Positions 24,635-33,089 of a DNA stretch of 64,000 nt are shown here, in pieces. Position 1 is the first letter of the stretch. Every line of letters begins with the position of its first letter. Position numbers and translations under genes: made by a program. Source of the stretch: Streptomyces griseoluteus (GTDB lineage: Bacteria; Actinomycetota; Actinomycetes; Streptomycetales; Streptomycetaceae); the NCBI GenBank assembly GCA_000717735.1, contig JOBE01000027.1:1-64000 (forward strand), read 5' to 3'. Under the pieces are notes generated by a model. That model saw only the letters and a program-made list of their open reading frames with translations, had not been told where the DNA came from and ran no database searches.

Positions 24635-25671
24635 AGTCCGATTCCGATCAAGGCATTGTCCTTCTCATCCCACCGGTCGACGATCTGCATGTACCCGTGC
24701 AGGACCTTGCTGTTCGGCTTGTGCCCCGTGACTTGGGCGATTGCCTTCGGGTCCTTCTTCGCCCGACGTGCCTCGGTTGCCATTCCGGACCGTACCGAGT
24801 GCCCGGTGAACAGCACGGGGATCCGGGCCCGCGCGCCGGCGGCGGTGATGATGTCGCCGACGCGCCCGGGGGTGATGCCCTTGGGCTGCACAGCGCCGCT
24901 GGCGTGGATGGCGCGGAACGCGTGCCGGTCGAGGTCGGTCAGCTGCGCGCGTTCGACCCACGCCTTCCACGCGCGCACCGGGCAGGTGGAGGGGCTCTGC
25001 CCGTAGGGCACCGGGACGGTCCTCGGGTCGGTCTTGGACACCATCACGTGCACCAGCAGCCCGTTGCCGTCCGGGTCCTCGACGACGTTCCGCAGCCGCA
25101 GGCCGGCCAGCTCGGCGCGGCGCGCGGCGATGGCGAACCCGAGCAGCAGCATGGCTCGGTCCCGTACGCCGAAGATGTCGTCGGAGCACTTCTCCACGAT
25201 CTGCCGCAACGCGTCGACCCGCATGGCCGGCGCCTTCCCACGGCCACGTGCGGGCTCCTCGTTCTCCTCCGCCTGGCGCCGGTAATCCTTCAGCAGCTCG
25301 CGGGCGGCCTTCGTTGCCTCGGGGTCAACGACGACGCCGTACTCCTGCCGCAGGGTGACCGTGACGCCGGCCAGCTTGCGGTCGATGGTGGCGTAGGCCC
25401 GCCTCTCCCGGTTCCAGAGGTAGTCGACGAAGGCGCGCAGGGTGCCGCGGGTGGCGGCGGTGGGCGGGATCTGGAGCTGGGCGCAGAACTTAGTCCAGGT
25501 CTTCCAGTCGGCCCGGTAGGCGAGGACGGTGTTCTCAGGGCGCTGCTCGGCGGCGTGGCCGTCGGAGGCCGCATCGAGGGCTGCGAGGCGCGCTCGCAGC
25601 TGGTCGTCGTACTCGGCCGGAAGCAGCGCCCGCCCCGAAGTGGGTGCGGGAGTCGGCAGGTTGCTGTCCAC
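24631..25671 (-). CDS. int: tyrosine recombinase/integrase
   Basis: 346 residues. The N-terminal SAM-like core-binding domain (about 45-130: NTVLAYRADWKTWTKFCAQL, GTLRAFVDYLWNRERRAYAT) is followed by a complete catalytic domain: R184 or R185 (AARRAELAGL), K213, H291-x-x-R294 (TGHSVRSGMATEA), H317 (VTGHKPNS) and Y327 (LHGYMQ). It should cut and rejoin DNA through the Tyr. There is no clear arm-binding domain. Its target site is not known; the att-like sites at 17.2 and 26.8 kb look like serine-integrase sites instead. Confidence 0.88.
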   Translation of the reverse strand: MDSNLPTPAPTSGRALLPAEYDDQLRARLAALDAASDGHAAEQRPENTVLAYRADWKTWTKFCAQLQIPPTAATRGTLRAFVDYLWNRERRAYATIDRKLAGVTVTLRQEYGVVVDPEATKAARELLKDYRRQAEENEEPARGRGKAPAMRVDALRQIVEKCSDDIFGVRDRAMLLLGFAIAARRAELAGLRLRNVVEDPDGNGLLVHVMVSKTDPRTVPVPYGQSPSTCPVRAWKAWVERAQLTDLDRHAFRAIHASGAVQPKGITPGRVGDIITAAGARARIPVLFTGHSVRSGMATEARRAKKDPKAIAQVTGHKPNSKVLHGYMQIVDRWDEKDNALIGIGL

Positions 25672-25677
25672 CGCGGG

Positions 25678-25917
25678 CTAGTTGTAGTGCGGGTTCGACA
25701 TGACGATCGCACCCTCCACGACGAAGCACGGCCAGGGGCCGCCGTCGCAGCCGGTGCATGTCGGTTCCGTCCGGTTGTTCGGTGCGTGCTCGACGAGGTC
25801 CTTCTCCGCGATGTGCCTGGCGGCTCGTTCGTCGGCGCTCATCCCCTTGTAGGTCTGGCGCGCGCGGAACAGTGCGTCGTCGTACTTGCCGAGGTCCTGC
25901 TGCAGTTTCTGGTTCAC
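25678..25917 (-). CDS. small hypothetical protein (79 aa)
   Basis: GTG start at 25917 with no strong ribosome site. Helical N-terminus (QQDLGKYDDALFRARQTYKG) and a Cys pair CTGCDGG. Stop TAG at 25678, 7 bp before the integrase GTG, so possibly the first gene of the recombinase operon. Confidence 0.5.
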   Translation of the reverse strand: MNQKLQQDLGKYDDALFRARQTYKGMSADERAARHIAEKDLVEHAPNNRTEPTCTGCDGGPWPCFVVEGAIVMSNPHYN

Positions 25918-25986
25918 GATATGTGAGCTTATCGCGCATCAACCGCCACATGATTCCCCGGACGCCGTTCCAGGGAACACGAAAAG

Positions 25987-26016
25987 GAGAAGCCGTTGAG
26001 TGATCAACGACTTCTC
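25987..26016 (-). terminator. intrinsic terminator after the DUF4145 gene
   Basis: 13-bp stem with one mismatch (25987-25999 with 26004-26016), 4-nt loop, followed leftward by CCTTTTC. It sits just after the stop the DUF4145 gene would have without its frameshift. Confidence 0.75.
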
Positions 26017-26033
26017 CAGGAGCGATCCTAAGC

Positions 26034-26686
26034 TCAGCTCTCCGTCTCCTTGTTGCGCAGTTCGCGCCGAGTCGACTCTCTCGCAGAGCCCGCATCTCTG
26101 CCGGTCCCTGGTAGACCTCCTGCAGGATGGAGTCCATGAACTTCACGATGGCCTCCGCGTCCTCAGCGGGCATCGGCTCATCTGCCAGATCCCCATGAGC
26201 GATCTCATTTCCCCCATGACGGATCTCGTGGGCAACCTCCCTGGTGATCTCTCGGATGAGGCCCTGCCTGTGCATTTCATCGATCTTTGCGACGAGGTTC
26301 CCCTGAGTAATCCCCTGGTTCTTGGCTGTCGCCTCCACCACAGCACGCGCCAGAGCAACAGCGCCGCGGTAAGCCTGAATTGAGAGGCTGGCGTGTGCTT
26401 CCGTGGCAGCCGCCGCGATCTCTTCAGGCACGTGTGGAAAGTCAGGGCGCCGGACGTGCGCGGGTTCCCAGATGATCGTGGGATCCGTGAGCATGTTGGT
26501 CGAGGGGTTGCTGTATTGAGTAGTCCGTCTCACCAGACCGATGGACAGACGCTGGCATAGTTCGTTGCTGCACTTGAACGCCGTCATGTACAGCATGAAC
26601 GGGGGGTCATCGGGAAGCCTGTACGGCTCCGTCGCCTTGGCCATATGGGTGCGATCACCGCACCATCCACAGATCGTGCTTGCCAC
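26034..26686 (-). pseudogene. DUF4145-domain protein, frameshifted near its end
   Basis: GTG 26686 follows AGGAGGCAGC. The protein has N-terminal Cys pairs (CGWCGDRTH, CSNELC) and a DUF4145 domain (AYRGAVALARAVVEATAKNQ, HEIRHGGNEIAHGDL). After MRALRESR the present frame goes on through the terminator to 25535 in an unnatural Arg-rich sequence. Shifting one base near 26068-26078 gives RRELRNKETES and a TGA at 26034-26036, directly before the terminator. DUF4145 occurs in restriction and other defence contexts. It may be a real mutation or a sequencing error. It is the last gene before the putative attR. Confidence 0.6.
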
Positions 26687-26804
26687 GCTGCCTCCTGAGC
26701 TGTACAGAGCACGCCGCCGTACGGTGGTCTGCTACGTGTCCGATGTTCCGACGGTAGCGACAACCACCGACAACTGCGGGGCAGCCCCGAGGGAAGCTTG
26801 ACCA

Positions 26805-26833
26805 ACTTATTTAGTGTGAGAACTCGTAGGACA
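26805..26833 (+). mobile_element. putative attR of a serine-integrase element
   Basis: Left arm ACTTATTTAGTGTGAG, central AA (26821-26822), right arm CTCGTAGGACA. These are the exact inverse complements of the arms at 17183-17211, yet the centre is AA on the same strand. Similarity extends a further ~9 bp on the ACTTATTT side. This fits attR paired with attL at 17.2 kb. Confidence 0.65.
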
Positions 26834-26859
26834 AGGCCATCCGGAACGGCCCGCAGGAT

Positions 26860-27579
26860 CTACTCGATGGTGTCGTCGGCGATGACGCCCACGGCCGCGA
26901 GCGCGGTGAGCAGGTTGGCGAGCGCGGTGCCGTCGGATCGAGAGCCGGTGACGGTCTGCGTGGAGGCGGGGGCTGCGCCTTCGAGAGCCACGATCCGTGC
27001 GAGCAGGTCGTTCCCCTGGGCGAGGGGGTAGAACTGGTCGCTGGCCCAGGAGCGATCTCCGTGCGGGTCGGTGGCCGCAGCGTGGTCGGCGATCTTTTCG
27101 AGCGTCCCGGCCGGGGTCTCGGCATCGGTCGCTGGAGGTCCCTGCGGCCCTTGTGGCCCGGACGGGCCCTGCTCACCGCGGGGACCGGGGACGGTGACGT
27201 AGAAGGCGCGGGAGGGAGCGACCTGGTCGACGTCGCCGAGGTCGACCTCGGTCTGGGTGGTGGACAGGGAGATGCAGAACCGGCGGGGGCCGGCGCCGAC
27301 GAGGTTGACGGTGACCTGCCACACCCACTCGGCCGGGTTCGCTCCGGGGATGTCGCAGGGCAGGAGGGGGACGCCCAGGGTGCCGTCGGTGTCGATGAGC
27401 CGGCCCTGCTCGTCGAGGGTGTAGACGCCGCGTCCGGAGAAGACGATCCCACGGTCGGGCAGGACGATGGCGGGGGCGACGGGGGTGAACTCGACGGTGC
27501 CCTGGGCGGGCTGGCCGCCGGCCGGATTGGCGGCGGTGTAGGTGACGAGGACGGTCGGTACCCCGGGAGGGAACGGCAC
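26860..27579 (-). CDS. tail-associated protein with collagen-like segment (239 aa)
   Basis: GTG 27579 follows AGGAG. The N-terminal ~130 residues form a beta-rich domain (VLVTYTAANPAGGQPAQGTV, VWQVTVNLVGAG). A short Gly-x-y collagen-like run follows (GPRGEQGPSGPQGPQGPP), then a helical C-terminus. Similar proteins lie near the lysis genes in Streptomyces siphophages and are thought to be fibre or baseplate parts. It ends 27 bp from the putative attR. Confidence 0.7.
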   Translation of the reverse strand: MPFPPGVPTVLVTYTAANPAGGQPAQGTVEFTPVAPAIVLPDRGIVFSGRGVYTLDEQGRLIDTDGTLGVPLLPCDIPGANPAEWVWQVTVNLVGAGPRRFCISLSTTQTEVDLGDVDQVAPSRAFYVTVPGPRGEQGPSGPQGPQGPPATDAETPAGTLEKIADHAAATDPHGDRSWASDQFYPLAQGNDLLARIVALEGAAPASTQTVTGSRSDGTALANLLTALAAVGVIADDTIE

Positions 27580-27591
27580 GGCGGGCTCCTG

Positions 27592-28335
27592 TCAGTAGCG
27601 GCGACGGTCGGGGGCGAGCGCGGCGAGAGCCTTGATCGCGGTGCGGTTCTGCTGGCCGGGAGTGGACGGGGCGGGGACCGCCGAGGGGGCGCAGGTGTAG
27701 CGGGGCGCGGTGGGGTCGAATCCCGTGGCGGGGGTGCAGGTGTAGGTGACGCCCTGGGGGTCGGTGTACGTCCATCCGGCGGGCGGGCGGCCGTCGGTGC
27801 CGTCTCGGCCGGGCGGTCCGTCCTGTCCGTCGGCTCCGTCTTGGCCCGGGGCGCCGTCCTGACCGTCGACCCCGTCGACCCCGTCGAGGCCGTTGATGCC
27901 GTCGGCTCCGTCTTGTCCTGGTGGGCCGCTGGCGCCGGGCGGCCCGGGCGGGCCGCTCTGGCCGGGCGACGGAGACGAGGCGGCTTGCCCGGGGTCTCCC
28001 TTGTCGCCCTTCTCTCCCTTGTCGCCCTTCGGGCCGGGGATCGGCACGGGGACGGCCGCGCGGTCGGGGAGGTTGTCGACGGCGGCCGTCGGATCGGGGG
28101 CGACTGGGGTCTTGCCGTCCGACGTGAGCTGGGTGCGGAGCTTGCGGACGTCGGTGGCGAGTGTGGTGACGGCGTTTCCGCGCAGGTCTGCCTCGGCCGC
28201 GAGCTCTTCGGCCCGCCGGTCGGCGCTGTCGATGCGGGCCCAGAGGATGGCGGCGATCCCGAAGAGGGCGACGAGGGCGCACGCGGTGGCGAGGCCGCGC
28301 CAGCGGGCGGCCAGGAACCGCTCGGTGCGGCTCAT
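27592..28335 (-). CDS. membrane-anchored collagen-like protein
   Basis: ATG 28335 overlaps the upstream stop. N-terminal transmembrane helix (GLATACALVALFGIAAILWA, about 15-34), a short coiled coil, then ~85 residues of Gly-x-y repeats (GPKGDKGEKGDKGDPGQ and on) and a Cys-containing end (YTCTPATGF, RYTCAP). The membrane anchor is odd for a tail fibre and suggests a surface or lysis-related role. Collagen-like runs are common in actinophages. Confidence 0.7.
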   Translation of the reverse strand: MSRTERFLAARWRGLATACALVALFGIAAILWARIDSADRRAEELAAEADLRGNAVTTLATDVRKLRTQLTSDGKTPVAPDPTAAVDNLPDRAAVPVPIPGPKGDKGEKGDKGDPGQAASSPSPGQSGPPGPPGASGPPGQDGADGINGLDGVDGVDGQDGAPGQDGADGQDGPPGRDGTDGRPPAGWTYTDPQGVTYTCTPATGFDPTAPRYTCAPSAVPAPSTPGQQNRTAIKALAALAPDRRRY

Positions 28336-28652
28336 CCGGGATCTCCTCCGAGGTGGGTGATGATCAGGCGTAGGCGGGAGTTCTCCGCCCTCGCGGCGGC
28401 CACGGCGGCGGTGGCCTCGGCCAGTGCGACGTCCTTCGCGACGAGCTGGCTGCGCAGGTCGACGTTCTCCTCCTTGAGGGCTGTCCGCTCCTCCTTGAGG
28501 TTCGTCCGTTCTTCCTGCAGCTCGTCCGTCAGCGTGCTCAAGCTGCTGAGGTTCAGCTCCCCGCGCTTGCCCACGTAAGCCACCACGGCGGTCGCCAGCA
28601 CGCCAGCGAAGGCGACGAGCGCCCCCGCCAGCGTGACGGTGGTCGGGTCCAT
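28332..28652 (-). CDS. holin-like or spanin-like small membrane protein (106 aa)
   Basis: One N-terminal transmembrane helix (LAGALVAFAGVLATAVVAYVG, about 8-28) followed by an 70-residue coiled coil (LTDELQEERTNLKEERTALK). In the lysis region next to a holin and endolysin, this is probably a second holin-type or lysis accessory protein. Confidence 0.65.
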   Translation of the reverse strand: MDPTTVTLAGALVAFAGVLATAVVAYVGKRGELNLSSLSTLTDELQEERTNLKEERTALKEENVDLRSQLVAKDVALAEATAAVAAARAENSRLRLIITHLGGDPG

Positions 28653-28690
28653 TCACGGGGTCCAGTCCATGTGCGTGGGGGAAGGTGAGG

Positions 28691-29050
28691 TCAGGCGCTC
28701 GGGAGCGGCTGCTTCGCCGGCACCTTGGCGGTGACCTGGCTGCGGTCCCACATGCCGACGGCGACGGTCACGAAGGCCATGACGACGGCCTGGCGTTCGG
28801 TGGACCAGTCGAGGCCGAAGCCGATGGACAGCGCGAGCGCGGCCTGCGCGAAGCCGACGATCGCGGCGCCGAGCCCGTCGTGGACGGCGAGCGCGATGAG
28901 GACGCCCATGACCGCCGCGGCGACGGCGTTGACGGAGGCCTGTACTTCCGGGGACGCGTTCCAGCCGAATGCGACGACGAGCTTGACGAGGACGGCGATG
29001 AGGGCCAGCCACGCGGCGGGTTCACGGCCGAGGAACAGGGGGGTCTTCAC
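28691..29050 (-). CDS. holin
   Basis: 119 residues with three to four hydrophobic helices (AWLALIAVLVKLVVAFGW, VNAVAAAVMGVLIALAV, AIVGFAQAALALSIGFGL, AVVMAFVTVAVGMW) and short charged ends, directly downstream of the endolysin. This is the common actinophage holin layout; it would time lysis by opening the membrane. Confidence 0.75.
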   Translation of the reverse strand: MKTPLFLGREPAAWLALIAVLVKLVVAFGWNASPEVQASVNAVAAAVMGVLIALAVHDGLGAAIVGFAQAALALSIGFGLDWSTERQAVVMAFVTVAVGMWDRSQVTAKVPAKQPLPSA

Positions 29051-29074
29051 GAGGTTCTCCTGGTGGTGGTCGGG

Positions 29075-30160
29075 TCAGAGCTGCTTGGGGACGCGGAGGC
29101 GGTCCCACGAGGTCTTGCCGGGGATGCCGTTGGCGTCCGTGCCGGAGTAGCCGAGCTTGCGCTGCCACTTGGCGTACGACTGCCGGTCTGAGCTGGTGAA
29201 ATGCGGGCCGGGCCCCTGGGCGTAGGCGGAGCAACCTTCGGCGACCAGGCGGCGTCCCATCGCGGTGATGATCGGGGAGCGGCGGCCGGGGCTGAAGAAC
29301 GCGGCGCCCGGAAACGGCTCGTTCGCCGGGGCAGCCGGAGCCTTGCCGGGGAGGGTGCCGAGGAGCTTCTTCAGGCTGGCCTCCCCCGGGATGCCGTCGG
29401 CGGCCTTCCCGGTGAGGCCCAGGGACTTCTGGTAGTCGGCGTAGTTCCGGGTGTCGGCGTCGGACCAGGTAGGGCTGGGGCCGTGTGCGTAGTGCTTGCC
29501 GAAGCCCTTGGCGACGAGGGCCTTGCCGACGCGGGTGACGTGGTCACCGACGGCGCCGTACCCGTATGGCAGGCCGTTGATGGTGACCTTGTAGCGGGCC
29601 GGGGTGGGGGTGCTGGTGGACGGCTTGCTGCCGCCGGTGCTTCCGCCAGGTGCGGGCTTCTTACCGACGATGGCGGCCGCGCGGCGGACGATCTCGTCGA
29701 GCTGGGCAACGATCTTCGGCCCGGGGCAGTCGGGGTGGTTGCCCCACGCCTTGCCGCCCATGCCGTGCCATCCGAGTCCCCGGTCGTCCGGCCCGGCGGC
29801 CCGCCGGAGAGGGACGTTGTCGTATGTCTGGTGGACCCAGGCGAAGATTTCGGCGTTGCGGTCGAGCTGCTGCTCGGTAAGGGCCTGGCCTCCGCGGCCC
29901 TCGTTCTCCGACGACAGCCAGGTTCGGTTGCCGTTGCCTTGCGCCCATGCGCGGTCGGCGGTGTCGACCCACTGGTAGAGCTCGCCGGCGCGGCCGGTGC
30001 CCCAGTGGGAGGAGGCTTCGGAGGCGGGGTTACGGAACCAGGAGTCGGTGCCCATGAGGGTGCCGGCCATGATGTGCACGACGAGGCCGCGGACTTCTTC
30101 CTGGCCGCCCTTGCGGAAGTTCGGGACGGGGCGCCACGTGGCACCAGGCATGCGTGCCAT
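29075..30160 (-). CDS. endolysin: N-acetylmuramoyl-L-alanine amidase with two wall-binding repeats
   Basis: 361 residues. The N-terminal amidase domain (VRGLVVHIMAGTLMGTDSW, SSHWGTGRAGELYQWV, GRGGQALTEQQ, HPDCPGPKI) carries the zinc His/Cys set of Amidase_2. A Ser/Thr/Pro linker follows. Two related C-terminal repeats (HYAHGPSPTWSDADTRNYAD with DGIPGEASLKKLLG; AYAQGPGPHFTSSDRQSYAK with NGIPGKTSWDRL) are peptidoglycan-binding. It lyses the host wall once the holin opens the membrane. Confidence 0.9.
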   Translation of the reverse strand: MARMPGATWRPVPNFRKGGQEEVRGLVVHIMAGTLMGTDSWFRNPASEASSHWGTGRAGELYQWVDTADRAWAQGNGNRTWLSSENEGRGGQALTEQQLDRNAEIFAWVHQTYDNVPLRRAAGPDDRGLGWHGMGGKAWGNHPDCPGPKIVAQLDEIVRRAAAIVGKKPAPGGSTGGSKPSTSTPTPARYKVTINGLPYGYGAVGDHVTRVGKALVAKGFGKHYAHGPSPTWSDADTRNYADYQKSLGLTGKAADGIPGEASLKKLLGTLPGKAPAAPANEPFPGAAFFSPGRRSPIITAMGRRLVAEGCSAYAQGPGPHFTSSDRQSYAKWQRKLGYSGTDANGIPGKTSWDRLRVPKQL

Positions 30161-30288
30161 CAGGCGTCACCTCGCTCAGCGAGGTCGTCGGCGGTGGCCA
30201 TGTGGCTGACCTGGTTCTCGGGGGGCGTATCCCCGTCGTGAACGGGAAGGTCGGCCGAGTCGTTCTCGGTGTTCGCGGTGGCGGGCAT
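30160..30288 (-). CDS. very small protein upstream of endolysin (42 aa)
   Basis: ATG 30288 follows AAGGAGCCTGGC, a strong ribosome site, and the stop overlaps the endolysin start as ATGA. The product is acidic and without a membrane segment (MPATANTENDSADLPVHDGD). The tight coupling supports translation; its role may be only to couple endolysin expression. Confidence 0.65.
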   Translation of the reverse strand: MPATANTENDSADLPVHDGDTPPENQVSHMATADDLAERGDA

Positions 30289-30435
30289 GCCAGGCTCCTT
30301 GTCCCCATGCCGGTGGTCTGGATCGGCGCGCACCTGCGGGGGTGCGGTCCCTCGGGGGTTGGAGCGTGGGCGGAGGGTCGCCCTGTGATCAGCGTAGAGG
30401 CGGGGTGGCGGATCGTTCCCCCTGCTCCCCTGGCA

Positions 30436-31995
30436 TTACACGGCTCGGGCCAAGGGGTAGTCGGTGGCGAGACCGATGTCCTCGACCAGAAGCCACGCCG
30501 GGTTGGAGGCGTTGGCGACCAGCTGGACGTTGCCGGTGCCGGAGGTGCGCAGCAGGCTGCCGATCAGCGGGGCGACGATGCTCGACCCGGTGGAGTTGAT
30601 GACGATCTGGTCCATGTCCATGAGGACGTGCTGGCTGGCGACGGGGATCTGGTAGGAGTTGATGGAGTCGACGAGGGACACGCCAGCTCCGCCGATGCTG
30701 CCGCGCCAGACGCGGCAGCGGACGATGTCGTTGGCTACGGAAGACAGCAGTAGGCCGTGGAAGCTGATCCGGTAGGCGCGTCCGGCTTCGAAGGTGATGT
30801 TGGGGGTGGTGATGGCCGCGATCTCAGTGGTCGTGGTCGTCGCAGTGCTGGTCTGGCTCGCCTGGCACTTCTTGAGGCCCTTCCCCTGGTCGACGCTGCC
30901 GATCCGAAACAGCGTGGTGACGTCCAGGCTGGCGGCGGTGACCGGGCCATTGAGCTTGATGTCCGGGTCTCCGCCGTCGCGGGAGTCGATCCGGAATTCT
31001 GAGTTTCCGAGAGTTGAGGTGCCGAGCGTAAGGCGAGGCACGTTCACGCCGAGGGTGTAGGCCCCGGGGATGATCGTCATGCTGATCTCGTCGTCTTCGG
31101 CAGCGATGCCACTCAACGAGATCACGGGGCGGATGGCCAACGGCGTGTCCTCGTTGGTCCACTCGATCTGGCCGTTCCCGAAGAACGAGTAGATGTGGGG
31201 GACGGACTCGTACCGGGCTATGAAGCCGGGGTCGTTGAAGAAGCCGCCGGCCAGGGTGACCTCTGCCAGGAGTTTTGCACCCGTCGTGTCCCAGATCTTG
31301 TATCCGTCTTCAGAGATGGTGGAGACCACGGCGCCGGCCGTGTTGCGGATGGTGATCACGCCATCGGGGGTCAGCTCGATGCGCTGTCCTGTGGCGGCGG
31401 TACGCAAGGTGGCACCCGTGATGACCTTGCCGTCGATGGCGTCGGCAGCAAGCTTGGTGCCGGTGATGATCCCGTCGGCGACATCGTCGGCGACGATCAG
31501 GGCGGGGGCGATCGGCCCGTTCTCGGCGGAGGGGGCTGAGGCGGTGCCGGAGGTGGTGCGGGTGAGGAGCCGTACGTACACCGGGGTGGCGGTCGGGATG
31601 ACGACGATGGCGCCCTGCGCGGTTTCGATCGTGCCTACGAGGGTGGCCTCGGTCGGGGTGAAACCGGAGGTTGCGGCGGCGTGGACTTCGACGCGGGCGA
31701 AGTCGAGGGGGACGCCGACGGTGGTGATGAGCTGGCCGTCCCACTGGGCCATGACGCCTCCGATGACGGACGCGACGAGGGGCGCGGTGGGGGCGTCGGG
31801 GGTGGGGCCGTTGATGACGTTGACGGCGGTGGTGCCGTCGCCCTGCTGGCCGACGAGCGCGCGCAGGGATCCTGCGTTGTCGCGGACTTCGAGGGCGGTG
31901 TCGTCGATGGCGGCGGCTCCGAGGCGGGAGGACCGCTCGATGGACGCGATCTTGTTCTCGAGTCGGGTGAGGCGGGTGCCGAGGTCGGCGGTCAT
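30436..31995 (-). CDS. tail fibre / receptor-binding protein
   Basis: 519 residues from ATG 31995 (after GGAGGAACC). N-terminal coiled coil (LGTRLTRLENKIASIERSSR), a fibronectin-like central region, ADAIDGKVITGATLRTAATG, a repeat typical of siphophage tail-fibre or tail-associated lysozyme-side proteins, and a C-terminal beta domain. It is the last tail gene before lysis genes and is the likely host-range determinant. Confidence 0.75.
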   Translation of the reverse strand: MTADLGTRLTRLENKIASIERSSRLGAAAIDDTALEVRDNAGSLRALVGQQGDGTTAVNVINGPTPDAPTAPLVASVIGGVMAQWDGQLITTVGVPLDFARVEVHAAATSGFTPTEATLVGTIETAQGAIVVIPTATPVYVRLLTRTTSGTASAPSAENGPIAPALIVADDVADGIITGTKLAADAIDGKVITGATLRTAATGQRIELTPDGVITIRNTAGAVVSTISEDGYKIWDTTGAKLLAEVTLAGGFFNDPGFIARYESVPHIYSFFGNGQIEWTNEDTPLAIRPVISLSGIAAEDDEISMTIIPGAYTLGVNVPRLTLGTSTLGNSEFRIDSRDGGDPDIKLNGPVTAASLDVTTLFRIGSVDQGKGLKKCQASQTSTATTTTTEIAAITTPNITFEAGRAYRISFHGLLLSSVANDIVRCRVWRGSIGGAGVSLVDSINSYQIPVASQHVLMDMDQIVINSTGSSIVAPLIGSLLRTSGTGNVQLVANASNPAWLLVEDIGLATDYPLARAV

Positions 31996-33089
31996 GCGGT
32001 TCCTCCGTACTGGAATGTGTCGGCTGGTGCGAGGTGGACGGTGGCCTGGGGGCCGCCGGGGGCGTCTGGGCGAGTGGCCCAGCCGGTGATGCGGCACCAG
32101 CCGGTGTAGGACGTCCAGGCGTTGTGGATGCGGGTGTAGATGTCGTCGCCGATCTGCCAGGAGCCGAAGGGGGCGGCTGGGTGGTCGCGGATGACGATCT
32201 GGTCGACGGTGCCGAGCTTCTGTCGGCGGACGCGCTCGCGGGCCGCGCGGGAAGCGAGGACGTCGTTGGCCTTGATGTCGGGCAGGTCCAGGACGTGCTC
32301 CAGGCGGAGCCGGCCGTTTCGTACGGCGGAGGTCTGGCGGCGCTTGGCGGAGCCGTCGCCTTGGCCGGAGGCGATGACGACCTGGGCGTAGTCGTCGCCG
32401 GAGAGGACGATCTCGGGGTCCTCGAGGATGTTCACGCCGGAGGCGAAGGAGATGTCGGTGCGGCGGGCGCCGAGGCGTGGCCAGCCGATCCTGATCCGCT
32501 TGATGACGGCGGTGCGGGATGTGTTCCAGCTGGTTGCGCAGGTGTAGTCGGGGGTGGCGTCTCCGTCGGCGAGTTCGTCGAAGCGTTCCCCGAGGTTGGG
32601 GGTCTCCCAGGCGTTGAACTTGTACGGGTCGGCGGGCGTGCCGATGGTGGCGCCGGAGGTGGTGGTGTCGACGATGACGCCGAGGGAGCCGTCGGCGACG
32701 GACTGCGCGTAGGACCAGATGTCCCGCATCACGTTCGTGCGGTCGGCGTAGGTGTAGGGGCCGCGGCCGTTGAGCTCGCCGTGGAGGTCGTGGCGGCAGT
32801 GCAGGTAGGAGGACCAGGAGGCGGCCTCCAGGGTGAGTGTGTTGCCGCGGGGGCGGGCGTCCCAGACGAGGCCGCCCCATCGGATCTCGTCGTTCTCCTC
32901 CACGTACAGCAGGGTGGTGCCGGGGTCGACGAGGCGGGTGGCCTGGGCGGCCAGCTTGGGTGCGAGAGTGCCGGTGAGGCTGCCGGGACCGTTGAGGTCG
33001 GGCCCGTATTCGAGGCCTTCGAGGGGGAGGTCGTGGGTGAGCCACTCCCCCGTGACGGCGTGCTGGGTGAGGATCCGCCGGTTGGTCAT
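31992..33089 (-). CDS. minor tail protein (phage tail Gp37-like domain)
   Basis: 365 residues from ATG 33089 (MTNRRILTQHAVTGEWLTHD). Both ends overlap neighbours. PGTTLLYVEENDEIRWGGLV and WDARPRGNTLTLEAASWSSY are typical of the siphophage baseplate protein that follows Dit, here in an actinophage version. It probably joins the baseplate hub. Confidence 0.75.
   Translation of the reverse strand: MTNRRILTQHAVTGEWLTHDLPLEGLEYGPDLNGPGSLTGTLAPKLAAQATRLVDPGTTLLYVEENDEIRWGGLVWDARPRGNTLTLEAASWSSYLHCRHDLHGELNGRGPYTYADRTNVMRDIWSYAQSVADGSLGVIVDTTTSGATIGTPADPYKFNAWETPNLGERFDELADGDATPDYTCATSWNTSRTAVIKRIRIGWPRLGARRTDISFASGVNILEDPEIVLSGDDYAQVVIASGQGDGSAKRRQTSAVRNGRLRLEHVLDLPDIKANDVLASRAARERVRRQKLGTVDQIVIRDHPAAPFGSWQIGDDIYTRIHNAWTSYTGWCRITGWATRPDAPGGPQATVHLAPADTFQYGGTA

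Noticed and set aside
17183..26833. Terminal inverted repeats of a transposon
   Set aside because: There is no target duplication outside either end, no transposase, and the only arm difference is the exactly centred AA/TT, which fits a recombinase crossover better.
27712..27730. tRNA T-arm-like GTCGAATCCC
   Set aside because: It lies within the collagen-like gene and no acceptor or anticodon stem can be formed; I found no convincing tRNA in the window.
27061..28578. A long plus-strand frame opposite the collagen-like genes
   Set aside because: It is the antisense of Gly-x-y repeats and has no recognisable sequence.
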